A stretch of 64,000 nucleotides of DNA from Shewanella sp. HN-41 (GTDB taxonomy: Bacteria; Pseudomonadota; Gammaproteobacteria; Enterobacterales; Shewanellaceae): contig NZ_AFOZ01000014.1 in assembly GCF_000217915.1 (NCBI RefSeq), positions 372,001 through 436,000 of the forward strand. The letters are read 5' to 3'. Below the pieces are notes generated by a model, which did not search any database, was not told where the DNA came from, and saw only the letters and a program-made list of their open reading frames with translations. This document shows, in pieces, positions 39,562-49,605 of this stretch (position 1 is its first letter; every line of letters starts with the position of its first letter). The position numbers and the translations under genes were made by a program.

Positions 39562-40332
39562 ATGACTGATTTAAAAAAAGCAGCACAACGCGCCATCGAG
39601 TTAATGGATTTAACCACATTGAATGATGACGACACCGATCAGAAAGTGATTGATCTGTGCCATAAAGCGAAAACCGCCGCTGGCAACACCGCTGCGATCT
39701 GCATTTACCCACGTTTTATCCCCATTGCACGTAAAACCTTAGATGAGATTGGCGCCGAAGATATTCAAATCGCCACTGTGACTAACTTCCCCCATGGTAA
39801 TGATGATATTGCGATTGCCGTACTTGAAACCCGCGCAGCGGTTGCCTACGGTGCCGATGAAGTCGACGTGGTATTCCCATACCGAGCTCTGATGGAAGGT
39901 AACGAAACCATAGGTTTTGAGTTAGTTAAAGCCTGTAAAGAGGCCTGTGGTGAAGTCTTACTGAAAGTGATTATCGAGTCTGGTGTATTAGCCGATCCTG
40001 CGCTTATTCGCCGTGCGTCAGAGCTTTCAATCGATGCGGGTGCGGATTTTATCAAAACCTCTACGGGTAAAGTGCCCGTTAACGCCACCCTAGAAGCGGC
40101 CGAGATCATGCTGACTGTGATCAGTGAAAAGAACCCTAAGGTAGGCTTTAAGCCTGCTGGTGGTGTACGCGATGCTGCCCAAGCCGCAGAGTTCTTAGGG
40201 GTTGCCGAACGTATTCTGGGTGCTGACTGGGTGTCTCCACGTACCTTTAGATTTGGGGCTTCAAGCTTACTCAACAGCTTGTTACACACCTTAGAATTAG
40301 CCGATGCGCCTAAGCCTACCCAAGGCTATTAA
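39562..40332 (+). CDS. deoC: Deoxyribose-phosphate aldolase
   Basis: DeoC splits 2-deoxyribose-5-phosphate into acetaldehyde and glyceraldehyde-3-phosphate. The 256 residues match the family. The Schiff-base Lys lies in [11 protein letters not shown] (near 167), a second Lys in [10 protein letters not shown] (near 200), and the proton-relay Asp in [11 protein letters not shown]. First gene of the deoCABD run. Confidence 0.97.
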   Translation: MTDLKKAAQRAIELMDLTTLNDDDTDQKVIDLCHKAKTAAGNTAAICIYPRFIPIARKTLDEIGAEDIQIATVTNFPHGNDDIAIAVLETRAAVAYGADEVDVVFPYRALMEGNETIGFELVKACKEACGEVLLKVIIESGVLADPALIRRASELSIDAGADFIKTSTGKVPVNATLEAAEIMLTVISEKNPKVGFKPAGGVRDAAQAAEFLGVAERILGADWVSPRTFRFGASSLLNSLLHTLELADAPKPTQGY

Positions 40333-40504
40333 TCACAGATTAATACAAAAAGGGTATATCGAATCTAATTAAGTGTGACCTAAATCTAGTTGAAAACATC
40401 AGAACTTCGATAGCATGTGTTTGTAATATTGCTACAGTTTTGATGTTTCATTGCAAAGATAAATGCCAGACTTTGGGTTTGGTGTTTATCTTGGAGGCAG
40501 TATC

Positions 40505-41836
40505 ATGTTTCTAGCTCAAGAAATTATTCGTAAGAAACGTAATGGTTTAGCGTTAAGTTCCGAAGAGATACAGTTCTTTGTTAAGGGCATAACCACCAAT
40601 GCCGTGTCCGAAGGCCAGATTGCCGCATTAGGTATGGCAGTGTACTTTAATGACATGAATATGGATGAAAGAATCGCGTTAACGCTTGCAATGCGCGATT
40701 CGGGCACTGTGCTTAACTGGCAATCTTTAGGCCTTAACGGACCTGTAATCGACAAGCACAGTACGGGCGGTGTCGGTGATGTCATCAGCCTAATGCTTGG
40801 CCCTATGGCCGCCGCCTGTGGTGGTTATGTGCCGATGATTTCAGGCCGTGGCCTAGGTCATACCGGCGGAACCTTAGATAAGTTTGATGCCATTCCTGGT
40901 TATCAGACCGAGCCTTCAAGCGAACTGTTCCGCAAGGTCGTTAAAGAGGTCGGTGTGGCCATTATCGGTCAAACGGGCGATCTGGTTCCCGCCGATAAAC
41001 GTTTCTATTCCATCCGTGATAATACCGCAACCGTCGAATCCATCTCCCTTATTACCGCCTCCATTCTTTCTAAGAAATTAGCTTGTAGCTTAGATGCATT
41101 GGCGATGGACGTTAAAGTTGGTAGCGGCGCCTTTATGCCCACCTATGAAGCCTCCGAGGAATTAGCTCGCAGTATTGCGGCGGTGGCTAATGGCGCAGGC
41201 ACTAAAACCACAGCCTTACTCACCGACATGAACCAAGTATTAGCGTCATGTGCGGGTAACGCGGTTGAAGTGAAAGAAGCCATCGATTTCTTGACCGGTG
41301 CTTACCGTAATCCTCGTCTATACGCTGTGACGATGGGACTCTGTGCTGAGATGTTACTCCTCGGTGGCCTTGCCACTGACGAAGCGGATGCCCGAGCTAA
41401 GTTAAACCGCGTATTGGATAACGGCCGTGCTGCCGAGATCTTTGGCAAGATGGTTTCAGGCCTAGGTGGCCCAGTCGACTTTGTCGAAAACTACAGTAAG
41501 TACTTACCGCAATCGCAAATTATTCGTCCTGTATTTGCCGATACTCAAGGGTTTGCCCACAGCATGGATACCCGCGAACTGGGTTTAGCCGTGGTCACCC
41601 TAGGTGGCGGGCGCCGTAAACCGGGCGATGCACTAGACTATAGTGTTGGCCTAACTCAAGTATGCGCCCTCGGCGATAAAATTGACTCATCAACACCGAT
41701 TGCAGTGATCCACGCACAATCTGAAGCGGCCTTTGCCGAAGCGGAAAATGCAGTCAAAAAAGCGATTCACATTGGTGAAACCGCTCCTGAAAAAACACCT
41801 GAGATCTACGCTTACATTCGTGCGTCGGATCTTTAA
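40505..41836 (+). CDS. deoA: Thymidine phosphorylase
   Basis: DeoA phosphorolyses thymidine and deoxyuridine. The 443 residues show [13 protein letters not shown] (phosphate site) and [20 protein letters not shown] (family signature, near 115). ATG 40505 has TTGGAGG upstream and gives [14 protein letters not shown]. It is followed 9 nt later by deoB. Confidence 0.97.
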   Translation: MFLAQEIIRKKRNGLALSSEEIQFFVKGITTNAVSEGQIAALGMAVYFNDMNMDERIALTLAMRDSGTVLNWQSLGLNGPVIDKHSTGGVGDVISLMLGPMAAACGGYVPMISGRGLGHTGGTLDKFDAIPGYQTEPSSELFRKVVKEVGVAIIGQTGDLVPADKRFYSIRDNTATVESISLITASILSKKLACSLDALAMDVKVGSGAFMPTYEASEELARSIAAVANGAGTKTTALLTDMNQVLASCAGNAVEVKEAIDFLTGAYRNPRLYAVTMGLCAEMLLLGGLATDEADARAKLNRVLDNGRAAEIFGKMVSGLGGPVDFVENYSKYLPQSQIIRPVFADTQGFAHSMDTRELGLAVVTLGGGRRKPGDALDYSVGLTQVCALGDKIDSSTPIAVIHAQSEAAFAEAENAVKKAIHIGETAPEKTPEIYAYIRASDL

Positions 41837-41845
41837 GGAAGTATT

Positions 41846-43060
41846 ATGAAACGTACAATTATTATGATGTTGGACTCCTTTGGCATTGGCGCTGCAGCCG
41901 ATGCCGCCAAGTTTGGGGATTTAGGATCTGACACTTTTGGTCATATTGCGAAGGCCTGCGCCGAAGGCAAAGCCGATATTGGCCGTGAAGGCCCACTTAA
42001 ACTACCTAACCTAGCGCGCTTAGGCCTAGGCCATGCGGCCATGGAAAGCACAGGTACCTTTGCGCCTGGTTTTGGTGACAATGTTCAGCTGATTGGGGCC
42101 TATGGTCATGCCCAAGAGTTAAGTTCGGGTAAAGATACCCCGAGTGGTCACTGGGAAATGGCGGGTGTGCCCGTGTTATTTGACTGGGGCTATTTCAGCG
42201 AGCACCAAAATTCATTCCCGAAAGAACTGACGGATAAGATTTTAGCCCGTGCGGGGCTCGATGGCTTTTTAGGGAACTGCCATGCTTCTGGTACTACTAT
42301 TCTGGAAGAATTAGGTGAAGAGCATATGCGCTCTGGCAAACCCATTTTTTATACCTCGGCGGATTCGGTATTCCAAATTGCCTGCCATGAAGGCACTTTT
42401 GGCTTAGAGAACCTATATCGTCTTTGCGAAATTGCCCGTGAAGAGTTAGAGCCTTACAACATCGGTCGCGTGATTGCGCGTCCATTCGATGGTACAGGCC
42501 CAAGCGACTTTGCTCGCACCGGTAACCGTAAGGATTACTCCCTCGAGCCGCCTGCGAAAACAGTATTAGATAAGTTAAAAGCCGCTGGTGGTGAAGTGGT
42601 GAGTGTAGGCAAGATCGCCGATATTTATGCTTACTGTGGTATCACCAAGAAGGTGAAGGCAAACGGTTTAGAAGCACTGTTTGATGCGACGTTAGCCGAA
42701 GTAAAATCCGCCGGTGATAACACTATAGTGTTTACTAACTTCGTAGATTTTGACTCTCACTATGGTCATCGCCGTGATGTAGCGGGCTATGCTAAGGGGC
42801 TGGAGTATTTTGATGCCCGCTTGCCCGAAATGCTGGCCTTACTGGGTGAAGACGATCTACTCATTTTAACCGCAGATCATGGCTGCGATCCAACATGGCA
42901 AGGTACGGATCATACCCGTGAGTATGTGCCTGTACTTGCCTATGGTGCTGGCTTAAAAGCCGGAACGCTTGGGCGCCGCAATAGTTTTGCCGATATAGGC
43001 CAATCAATTGCAAGTCACTTTAAGCTTGAACCAATGGCCTATGGTGAGTCGTTTATTTAA
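41846..43060 (+). CDS. deoB: Phosphopentomutase
   Basis: DeoB converts (deoxy)ribose-1-phosphate to the 5-phosphate. The 404 residues belong to the alkaline-phosphatase-like metalloenzymes: DSFGIGA at residues 9-15 starts the metal site, and [19 protein letters not shown] (near 340) holds the Asp/His ligands. It follows deoA in the operon. Confidence 0.97.
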   Translation: MKRTIIMMLDSFGIGAAADAAKFGDLGSDTFGHIAKACAEGKADIGREGPLKLPNLARLGLGHAAMESTGTFAPGFGDNVQLIGAYGHAQELSSGKDTPSGHWEMAGVPVLFDWGYFSEHQNSFPKELTDKILARAGLDGFLGNCHASGTTILEELGEEHMRSGKPIFYTSADSVFQIACHEGTFGLENLYRLCEIAREELEPYNIGRVIARPFDGTGPSDFARTGNRKDYSLEPPAKTVLDKLKAAGGEVVSVGKIADIYAYCGITKKVKANGLEALFDATLAEVKSAGDNTIVFTNFVDFDSHYGHRRDVAGYAKGLEYFDARLPEMLALLGEDDLLILTADHGCDPTWQGTDHTREYVPVLAYGAGLKAGTLGRRNSFADIGQSIASHFKLEPMAYGESFI

Positions 43061-43151
43061 TTAAACGCGCTGGATATCGATTTGGCGGCTGATATTTGGC
43101 CGTCAGTAAACAAAGACTTAAGTCTTAATAAAATAAACAGGGGTTATTTCG

Positions 43152-43862
43152 ATGGCAACACCACACATTAATGCAGTAGAGGGCGCATTCGCTGAGACGG
43201 TTCTGTTTCCTGGCGATCCATTACGTGCAAAATATATTGCTGAAACATTCTTAGAAAATGTTGAGCAAGTGACTGACGTTCGAAACATGCTAGGTTTTAC
43301 CGGTACTTACAAAGGTAAACGTATTTCTGTTATGGGTTCAGGCATGGGTATTCCTTCATGCTCAATCTATGCAACTGAATTAATTAAAGACTACGGCGTT
43401 AAGAACCTGATCCGCGTGGGTACTTGTGGCGCGATCAGCACTGACGTTAAAGTGCGTGATGTGATCATCGGCATGGGTGCTTGTACCGATTCTCAAGTAA
43501 ACCGTTTACGTTTCAAAGGCCAAGATTTCGCTGCTATCGCGAACTACGAGCTGATGAATGCCGTGATCGAATCTGCCAAAGCCAAAGGCACTAAGATCCG
43601 CGTTGGTAACGTATTCTCTGCCGATTTATTCTACACTCCAGATCCACAAATGTTTGACGTGATGGAAAAAATGGGTGTGCTAGGGGTAGAGATGGAAGCG
43701 GCTGGTTTATACGGTGTTGCCCATGAATTTGGTGCCCGCGCCCTGTGTGTTGTGACTGTATCCGATCATATCCGCACCGGTGAAAAAACCACTGCAGAAG
43801 AACGCCAAACGACCTTCAATGATATGATTATCATGACCTTAGATGCGGCTATTACCCTGTAA
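43152..43862 (+). CDS. deoD: Purine-nucleoside phosphorylase DeoD-type
   Basis: DeoD cleaves purine (deoxy)nucleosides. The 236 residues contain MATPHINA (phosphate-site His5), [16 protein letters not shown], and the catalytic Asp in [10 protein letters not shown] (near 204). The ribosome site AGGGGT precedes the ATG. It ends the deo operon. Confidence 0.97.
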   Translation: MATPHINAVEGAFAETVLFPGDPLRAKYIAETFLENVEQVTDVRNMLGFTGTYKGKRISVMGSGMGIPSCSIYATELIKDYGVKNLIRVGTCGAISTDVKVRDVIIGMGACTDSQVNRLRFKGQDFAAIANYELMNAVIESAKAKGTKIRVGNVFSADLFYTPDPQMFDVMEKMGVLGVEMEAAGLYGVAHEFGARALCVVTVSDHIRTGEKTTAEERQTTFNDMIIMTLDAAITL

Positions 43863-43876
43863 TTGTTGTTAGGGTT

Positions 43877-43905
43877 AAAAAGGGTTCGCAATGCGAACCC
43901 TTTTT
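43877..43905 (+). terminator. deo operon terminator
   Basis: A 13-bp stem (43877-43889 with 43893-43905), core GGGTTCGC/GCGAACCC, loop AAT, T6 tail. The mirror A5 makes it bidirectional for the convergent ytjB. Confidence 0.93.
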
Positions 43906-43957
43906 TATGGGCGTCGATCAATCCCGCCGTCGAGTGTATTGCGGATGTTGAGGGATA

Positions 43958-44944
43958 TTAACCCGTGGAGTCCGTATCGAGATCGCTAGGTTGGATAGGG
44001 CTTTTCTCCGCGCTGGTTCTTGTCTGGGTTTTAACTCGGCGAACCGTTTTCACTTTAGGCTTTAATTCAGACTTCTCTGCCTGAATAACACTTTCAGAAT
44101 GACGAGCTTCTTGTTCTGGTTTTATGTTGCCGCCACTCTTTTCCTCTGGCTTGGGTTTATCCTTTGCCTTCGGTTGATCATTCGGATTGCTTAGGCTTAT
44201 CTCGGCATCATCCTTAGCACTCTCTTCTAAATTGTCCTCGGTATTTTTGGGAGTATCGGATGTGGTTAATTCTGCGTCTGTCGCTCCTCTCTCTTTGGCA
44301 TTGTTATTTTTTTGGGGATTTTGGCGTAACTTAACCCGGGTGCGACGGCGGTCAAAATCGGCGCGTTTAAAGGATAAGGCGCGGGATAACAACATGCCGA
44401 TTAAACCCGCGACCAGCAGCATCATTTGCTGTTGCTCCATATTCAGGTTATGGGCTTCTTTAATTTCATTGAAAAATAATTTGGTATCGAGCCTGACCTC
44501 AACATAACCGAGATTTTTACCCTCTTGGATCACAGGTTCAACATAGGGAGGATATTTGCTGAGCTGCAGGTTCATTTCCTCGGAGTCAGGGTCTGTTCCT
44601 TCTTTGGAAATACTTTGGGCAAAGGAGAGTCGGATGCCTTGGTCACTGAATATTGCCGCGGAGATGACCTTTGGATCTTCGACTAGCGCACTGGCGAGCC
44701 ATTGCAACTGCTCATCATTCTGCAACTGCAGTGCCGGTGCCGCACTGTAGGCGGTTTGTTGTACCAGTAATCTTGCCATCTTTTGCGTTTGGGACTTTAG
44801 AAGCAGTTGACCTTGTAGTAGGCTTGTCTGCCACAATTGCACTAAGCCCACCATCAAGGTCAAAGCGATGGCGATTTGGAGCAGTCTACTGATTTTATGG
44901 CTTTTCTTAAGCCCTTTAAGATATAACACTTCGACCCTTAACAT
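43958..44944 (-). CDS. ytjB: AhpA/YtjB-family membrane protein with long charged tail
   Basis: This is a 328-residue inner-membrane protein divergent from serB, the position of ytjB (smp) in Escherichia coli. Membrane helices lie near 22-38 and 170-190, around a periplasmic domain of about 130 residues. The cytoplasmic C-terminal tail (about 200-328) is unusually long, acidic then Lys/Pro/Glu-rich (KAKDKPKPEEKS), and probably disordered. Escherichia coli YtjB is about 214 residues, so the tail is an extension. The function is unknown. The exact start is uncertain among Met1 and an internal GTG in VEVLYLKG. Confidence 0.8.
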   Translation of the reverse strand: MLRVEVLYLKGLKKSHKISRLLQIAIALTLMVGLVQLWQTSLLQGQLLLKSQTQKMARLLVQQTAYSAAPALQLQNDEQLQWLASALVEDPKVISAAIFSDQGIRLSFAQSISKEGTDPDSEEMNLQLSKYPPYVEPVIQEGKNLGYVEVRLDTKLFFNEIKEAHNLNMEQQQMMLLVAGLIGMLLSRALSFKRADFDRRRTRVKLRQNPQKNNNAKERGATDAELTTSDTPKNTEDNLEESAKDDAEISLSNPNDQPKAKDKPKPEEKSGGNIKPEQEARHSESVIQAEKSELKPKVKTVRRVKTQTRTSAEKSPIQPSDLDTDSTG

Positions 44945-45008
44945 TTAACACGCTTGCCTAATCATAATTGATTATGAGTGAGCCCGATAGTTGGAGAATC
45001 CCCGTCCT

Positions 45009-46005
45009 ATGGAAAGCTTGAACCAAGATGCATTATTTGTATGGTTAGCCGCTAGCCCCTCGCCACGGTTTGAATACCAAGGGCATGCCTTTGAAGCTTA
45101 CCAAGAGTCAGCGGGTGCGCCATTGGGTTCTCTCTTTCGTATGCGGCTAATTTATGACGATCTTAGTGTTGAAAGTGCACTCTCGGCTTGGGTGCTTTCT
45201 CTGGCTAAAGCACTTGGGCCTGAAGTTATTTATATCGCGCCCATTCGCCGCCAAGTGGCTTTGCACTGTATTGAGCTTACCTTACCCCTTGAACCTAGCC
45301 GCGAGTTGCTAGCGACTTTCCCCGATGATTTAGCCGAATGTCATGTGATTAGACAGGCATTGCCTAAGCTGAGTGAACCTGGTTTATTGGTCATGGATAT
45401 GGATTCAACCGCGATTCAAATCGAATGTATTGACGAATTGGCGGCGATGGCGGGGGTTGGTGAGCGAGTGGCTGCAATTACTGAGCGTGCCATGTTGGGA
45501 GAGTTGGATTTTGAGCAAAGCTTACGTCAACGGGTGGCCCAACTTAAGGGGGCTGATGCCAGCATTATTGAGATCCTATGTGATCGCCTACCTTTAATGT
45601 CCGGACTTGAACCTATGCTTACCGAGCTTAAGTCGCACCATTGGCGCTTAGTGGTTGCTTCGGGTGGCTTCACACCTTTTTGTCGGCCATTTGAAGCAGC
45701 TATTAAACTTAGATGCGGCCTTTGCCAATGAGTTAGTGATTACTGACGGACGGCTCGTCGGTGAAGTGACGGGAAAGGTTGTCGATGCCCAATTTAAGGC
45801 CGATGTGATCGCCGCCTGTAGTGGCGATTGGCAAATTCCACAGGGACAAAGAGTTGCCATTGGCGATGGTGCCAATGATATTCCTATGGTTCAAGCGGCA
45901 GACTTTGGCATTGCCTTTCATGCGAAACCTAAGTTAGCCGCTGCGGCCGATGCGAATATTCGTCGGCTTGATTTACGGGTTTTGCCTTATTTACTGCAGT
46001 ATTAG
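45009..46005 (+). pseudogene. serB: Phosphoserine phosphatase SerB, frameshifted
   Basis: SerB makes serine from phosphoserine. From ATG 45009 the ACT-like N-terminal region and the HAD motif I (VMDMDSTAIQIECIDELAAM) read correctly, as does motif II (VVASGGFTPF). There a T5 run (45677-45681) stands where T4 would keep the frame (the family continues VGHLKQLLNLDAAFANELV), so the product stops after about 18 wrong residues. The rest, including motif III/IV (AIGDGANDIPMVQAADFGIAF), is intact in the other frame to 46005; the restored protein would have about 331 residues. Loss would cause serine auxotrophy, so sequencing error is likely. Confidence 0.9.
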
Positions 46006-46080
46006 ACTATTTTTCAACGTGATAAACTGCTTAGGTCAAAACCAAAGTTAGAGTAATGACTCTTGTTTTTTGAATCCGAG

Positions 46081-46113
46081 CTGGTAGTTTAGTCTTACTT
46101 GATAAACTACCAG
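46081..46113. repeat. Perfect 11-bp inverted repeat
   Basis: CTGGTAGTTTA (46081-46091) and TAAACTACCAG (46103-46113). It lies after serB and 9 nt before the hydrolase start, without a T tract; it could be a weak serB terminator or cover the hydrolase translation start. Confidence 0.7.
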
Positions 46114-46122
46114 TGACTTATT

Positions 46123-47094
46123 TTGACTCAGCACGCCTCGGTTTCGACCATTTCACAGTTTTCGCTTTACTTACCTTACCGTGACGGGCACTTGCACCTT
46201 CGTCAGTTACTGCCAGCTACGCCAGATTTTTCTAAAACGCCTATATTGATGCTTCACGGCGCCATGTCTAATGGGCGGGTGTTTTATAGCCAAAACGGAC
46301 GGGGTCTTGGCTGCTTCCTCGCTCGGGCTGGATTTATTGTTTATGTGCTCGATACCGCTGGTAGGGGATTGAGCCTGCCTAAGATCACCCGGGATTTTAC
46401 TCTAGGACAAGGCGAGGTTATTCGTGAGCAGATCCCGTTAGTGCAGCAATTTATTCTGAATTTACATCAACAAACTTGCCAAGGGATCAACGCGGTAGCC
46501 CCGTCGAAGGTGCATTGGTGCGCCCATTCCTGGGGCGGTGTATTAATGGCGAGCAGCCTAGCACGTTATCCCCAATTACAGCAGAGTGTTCGCTCACTGT
46601 TGACCTTCGGCAGTAAGCGCACTATCCGAGTTAAATCCTTTAAAAAGTGGTTGATGGTCGATCTATTTTGGAATCGACTCGCTCCTGGTTTAGCCATAGG
46701 TCAAGGGTATCTCGCCGCGGATAAATTAGGTGTTGGTATGGATAACGAGAGCCGCGCGTCACTCAATCAAAGTATTGACTGGGTGCGGGGGGATTGGCGT
46801 GATCACGATGATGGCTTTGACTATGCTAAGGCTGCAAAGAAGGCGCTTTGGCCACAGGCTTGGTTTATTGCGGGGCAAAATGACACTGTGCTAGGGCACC
46901 CAGAAGATGTTGCCGATATGGTGCGTGAATGTGGATTCGAACAAGTGAGGTTGACTTTGCTATCTAAGGCTAATGGTTTTAAACACGATTACGGCCATGG
47001 GGATATGCTGACCCATTTAGATGCCGCAGGTGATCATTTTTTGCAGATCCTAGACTGGTATTTAGCATTTGATCTGTGTGTGTTTAGGGATTAA
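46123..47094 (+). CDS. Alpha/beta hydrolase of unknown substrate
   Basis: A 323-residue alpha/beta-hydrolase-fold enzyme. The oxyanion region is LMLHGAMSNGRVF, the nucleophile elbow is WCAHSWGGVL (Ser about 135), the acid is in IAGQNDTVLGHPEDV, and the His is in GHGDMLTHLDA. The start is TTG 46123, since an in-frame stop lies just upstream; it has no clear ribosome site. The substrate cannot be told from sequence. It follows serB with a hairpin in the gap. Confidence 0.82.
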   Translation: MTQHASVSTISQFSLYLPYRDGHLHLRQLLPATPDFSKTPILMLHGAMSNGRVFYSQNGRGLGCFLARAGFIVYVLDTAGRGLSLPKITRDFTLGQGEVIREQIPLVQQFILNLHQQTCQGINAVAPSKVHWCAHSWGGVLMASSLARYPQLQQSVRSLLTFGSKRTIRVKSFKKWLMVDLFWNRLAPGLAIGQGYLAADKLGVGMDNESRASLNQSIDWVRGDWRDHDDGFDYAKAAKKALWPQAWFIAGQNDTVLGHPEDVADMVRECGFEQVRLTLLSKANGFKHDYGHGDMLTHLDAAGDHFLQILDWYLAFDLCVFRD

Positions 47095-47122
47095 AGATCC
47101 GCGGATTTTCAGCTTATGCTGG

Positions 47123-49567
47123 CTAGGTCGACTTTTGATGTAATGCGGGATACCTGAGTTCCACTTCTTGGGTGATATCGAGTAGCTCGCCGACACCTAT
47201 GATCCGCCAAAGCTGCTCTTCTAACTGCTTTGCCCTATGATTTGCATGGACATTAATGTATTCCAGTTCACGGCGCAGATAACTGATATCGGGTTTTTCC
47301 GTTGCTCCGCGATAGATGCGCAGGGCGATAAAACGGCCAGCCATTTTACTCTGACTAATAAACATCACCTTAGCTTTTTCATCCCCAACATCACTCGCTA
47401 GGATACACTTTAAATGGATCTGCCCACGGGATTGACGGGTCAGTTGGATAAATACCTCAATAAAATCCATATCCTGCTGCGGCTTCATTTGGCGTATCGG
47501 CTCAAGGATCTCCCGCTTGAAGAAACCATCCTTCAGTAGCGGCGCTAAATTGTATTGCAGTGCATCGGAGGTGCCTGCTGCAAAAATATCACTGATATCA
47601 TCCCGTTGAGTACCGACTCCAAGGCAGGCGACTTGGGCCGATTTTGTTGTTTTCTCGACAAAGTAGGGGACAGAATGTAGCTCGCGTAACAGGATGTTTT
47701 TTAATCCATCGGCAAGTTCTTTGACTTCACTATTGTTTTCGGTCAACTGCTCTAACTTTTGTTTATTATGGGCAATCAGTTTATTTAAAAATTCGACACC
47801 AACGTGGGGCGTATGGCCCATGACCGCGGCTAAATGGAGAGTTACGCCATTTTTACGGGTGCGCACTAAGCGGTAGGGTAAATTATCCAACTGGGTCTTA
47901 CCGGCAATGGTCTGCAACTTAGGCAAGCTGATCATTAGAGGTTTGTTTGCAACAAACTCTGCTGGATTATCTAAGGTGAGCTGCATGCCACGCCCAGAAA
48001 TATCTAAGGTAATCCCTGTCGCTTTTATGCCACCCTGTGACACATTGACTAAGGTTTTGAAGGCAAAACGCGCTTCCTGTCGACGCTCACTAAATTGCAT
48101 CGAAACCGATTTTATTTGATGCGCGGTGAGCCGCTGTTGGCCGAAGGCTTTGAGTGCATTGGCATTACTATCGTCCTGCCAGGCTTTATAGGTGGCTCTT
48201 TCATCTTCATTGGTGAGATCGATGAGCTGCAGCATATGGCTGAACAGGGCCAATTGTTGTTCCACCAGCGGGCTGTATTTAGCTTCATCCCCCGGCAAGG
48301 TGGCGCGGCGATAGCCTTTGGCATGGTAAATCTTATCGGGGATGAGTTTAAAAATTCGCCAGCTCGGTTTGGTGGATGCAAAACCTAAAAATAACGACAT
48401 TAATCCCTTCGCTTTTAGTTCGGCTAAGGTGGCCGAATAAAAATACAAGGCACCTTGGGCATTGTAGGTAAAGCTAAAAAACAGTCCGTAGTCGGGATTT
48501 TCGGGATGATTAAGCAGTGCCGAGAGCCGCGCAGGGGTCAGCATCGCGGGTAACTGGCTGATATCATTCTCATCCTGAAAATAATGTACTATTTGCTGGT
48601 TATCGCGGCTCAGCAGCATGTGGCTTATCGATTGCGTCTGCTGGTTCAGATATAGGGGCAAGTGTGGCAAATGGGGTAAATAATGGCGCTCAAATCCTAG
48701 GCCCGATGCTGTGACTAACACATCGTTAACATCTAACTTATAGCGTAATTTGTAGCCTCGAATTAAATTACCAAGCATTTCACCTAGAGCATCGGTACCG
48801 CCAATCCGCCTCAATCTTAACCAAATAAATTCGCCATTGGTTTGGCTGTCAACAATCTGATAATCCACTCCGAGTTGTAGATCTGGGTAGTAATATTCTT
48901 CACTGAGCTCGAGTAATTTGACCTTGAGGGGCTTGTCGAGGTCGAAGGGATGATTTGCCGCTAAACGAATACGCGCACCACCAATCGATAAATCGACGGT
49001 GATCCCCGGCATTTCTGGTCGTCCAGGCTGGGAGACCGCAATGCGGATGCTGTAATTCATTCGTTCTTCGGCGCGATTAAAATAACTGCCGAGGACAACT
49101 CCCGGCACCATAAAAGGCTCGGATTCGAAACTGTCGGTTTGCGTTCCTTGGCGTAATTTTTGTTTGCGCTGCTGATGGGCTGTAAGCACATATTCATACA
49201 CGCCTAAAGTGTACTGATTACGGTACAAGGACATAGCTTCCAACAAGCTGTGTTTAGCGGGCTCATCTAAAAAGTGACGTTGTTGGCCGAGCATGACTTC
49301 AGTGCAGGGGAGTTCAGATTTATCCCTAAGATCGATGATCCGTGTGCAGGGCGACGCTAAGCGATTCAATTCCATTTTCAACAGAAAACGCGTTGAATTG
49401 CTTTCGTCTGTGGTTAGCTGTTGAAAAATCTCTTGGAAATTAGGTTCCATGAGCAACGGCTTGAGCTGTTCTATAAGTGCACTATGGTTATCTAAACTCA
49501 TGTAGGGATTCTTTTCTAATGCTGATTTTATGTCGTGCTGTGTTAGTCTTATGTCGGCAGTATTCAC
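47123..49567 (-). CDS. Two-PilZ-domain cyclic-di-GMP protein
   Basis: An 814-residue cytoplasmic protein. Two PilZ-like regions are visible: about 165-270, with RMNYSIRIAV then DLSIGGARIRL, and about 460-570, with RRQEARFAF then DISGRGMQL; the second has the RxxxR-D/NxSxxG binding signature. The rest has no recognised domain. From memory, Vibrio cholerae has a PilZ gene (plzC) between serB and radA, the same neighbourhood. It is convergent with the hydrolase and divergent from radA, 38 nt away. Confidence 0.85.
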   Translation of the reverse strand: MNTADIRLTQHDIKSALEKNPYMSLDNHSALIEQLKPLLMEPNFQEIFQQLTTDESNSTRFLLKMELNRLASPCTRIIDLRDKSELPCTEVMLGQQRHFLDEPAKHSLLEAMSLYRNQYTLGVYEYVLTAHQQRKQKLRQGTQTDSFESEPFMVPGVVLGSYFNRAEERMNYSIRIAVSQPGRPEMPGITVDLSIGGARIRLAANHPFDLDKPLKVKLLELSEEYYYPDLQLGVDYQIVDSQTNGEFIWLRLRRIGGTDALGEMLGNLIRGYKLRYKLDVNDVLVTASGLGFERHYLPHLPHLPLYLNQQTQSISHMLLSRDNQQIVHYFQDENDISQLPAMLTPARLSALLNHPENPDYGLFFSFTYNAQGALYFYSATLAELKAKGLMSLFLGFASTKPSWRIFKLIPDKIYHAKGYRRATLPGDEAKYSPLVEQQLALFSHMLQLIDLTNEDERATYKAWQDDSNANALKAFGQQRLTAHQIKSVSMQFSERRQEARFAFKTLVNVSQGGIKATGITLDISGRGMQLTLDNPAEFVANKPLMISLPKLQTIAGKTQLDNLPYRLVRTRKNGVTLHLAAVMGHTPHVGVEFLNKLIAHNKQKLEQLTENNSEVKELADGLKNILLRELHSVPYFVEKTTKSAQVACLGVGTQRDDISDIFAAGTSDALQYNLAPLLKDGFFKREILEPIRQMKPQQDMDFIEVFIQLTRQSRGQIHLKCILASDVGDEKAKVMFISQSKMAGRFIALRIYRGATEKPDISYLRRELEYINVHANHRAKQLEEQLWRIIGVGELLDITQEVELRYPALHQKST

Positions 49568-49605
49568 AGTTACTTAAATTGATTTTATACAGATTTTAAT
49601 AAGTT

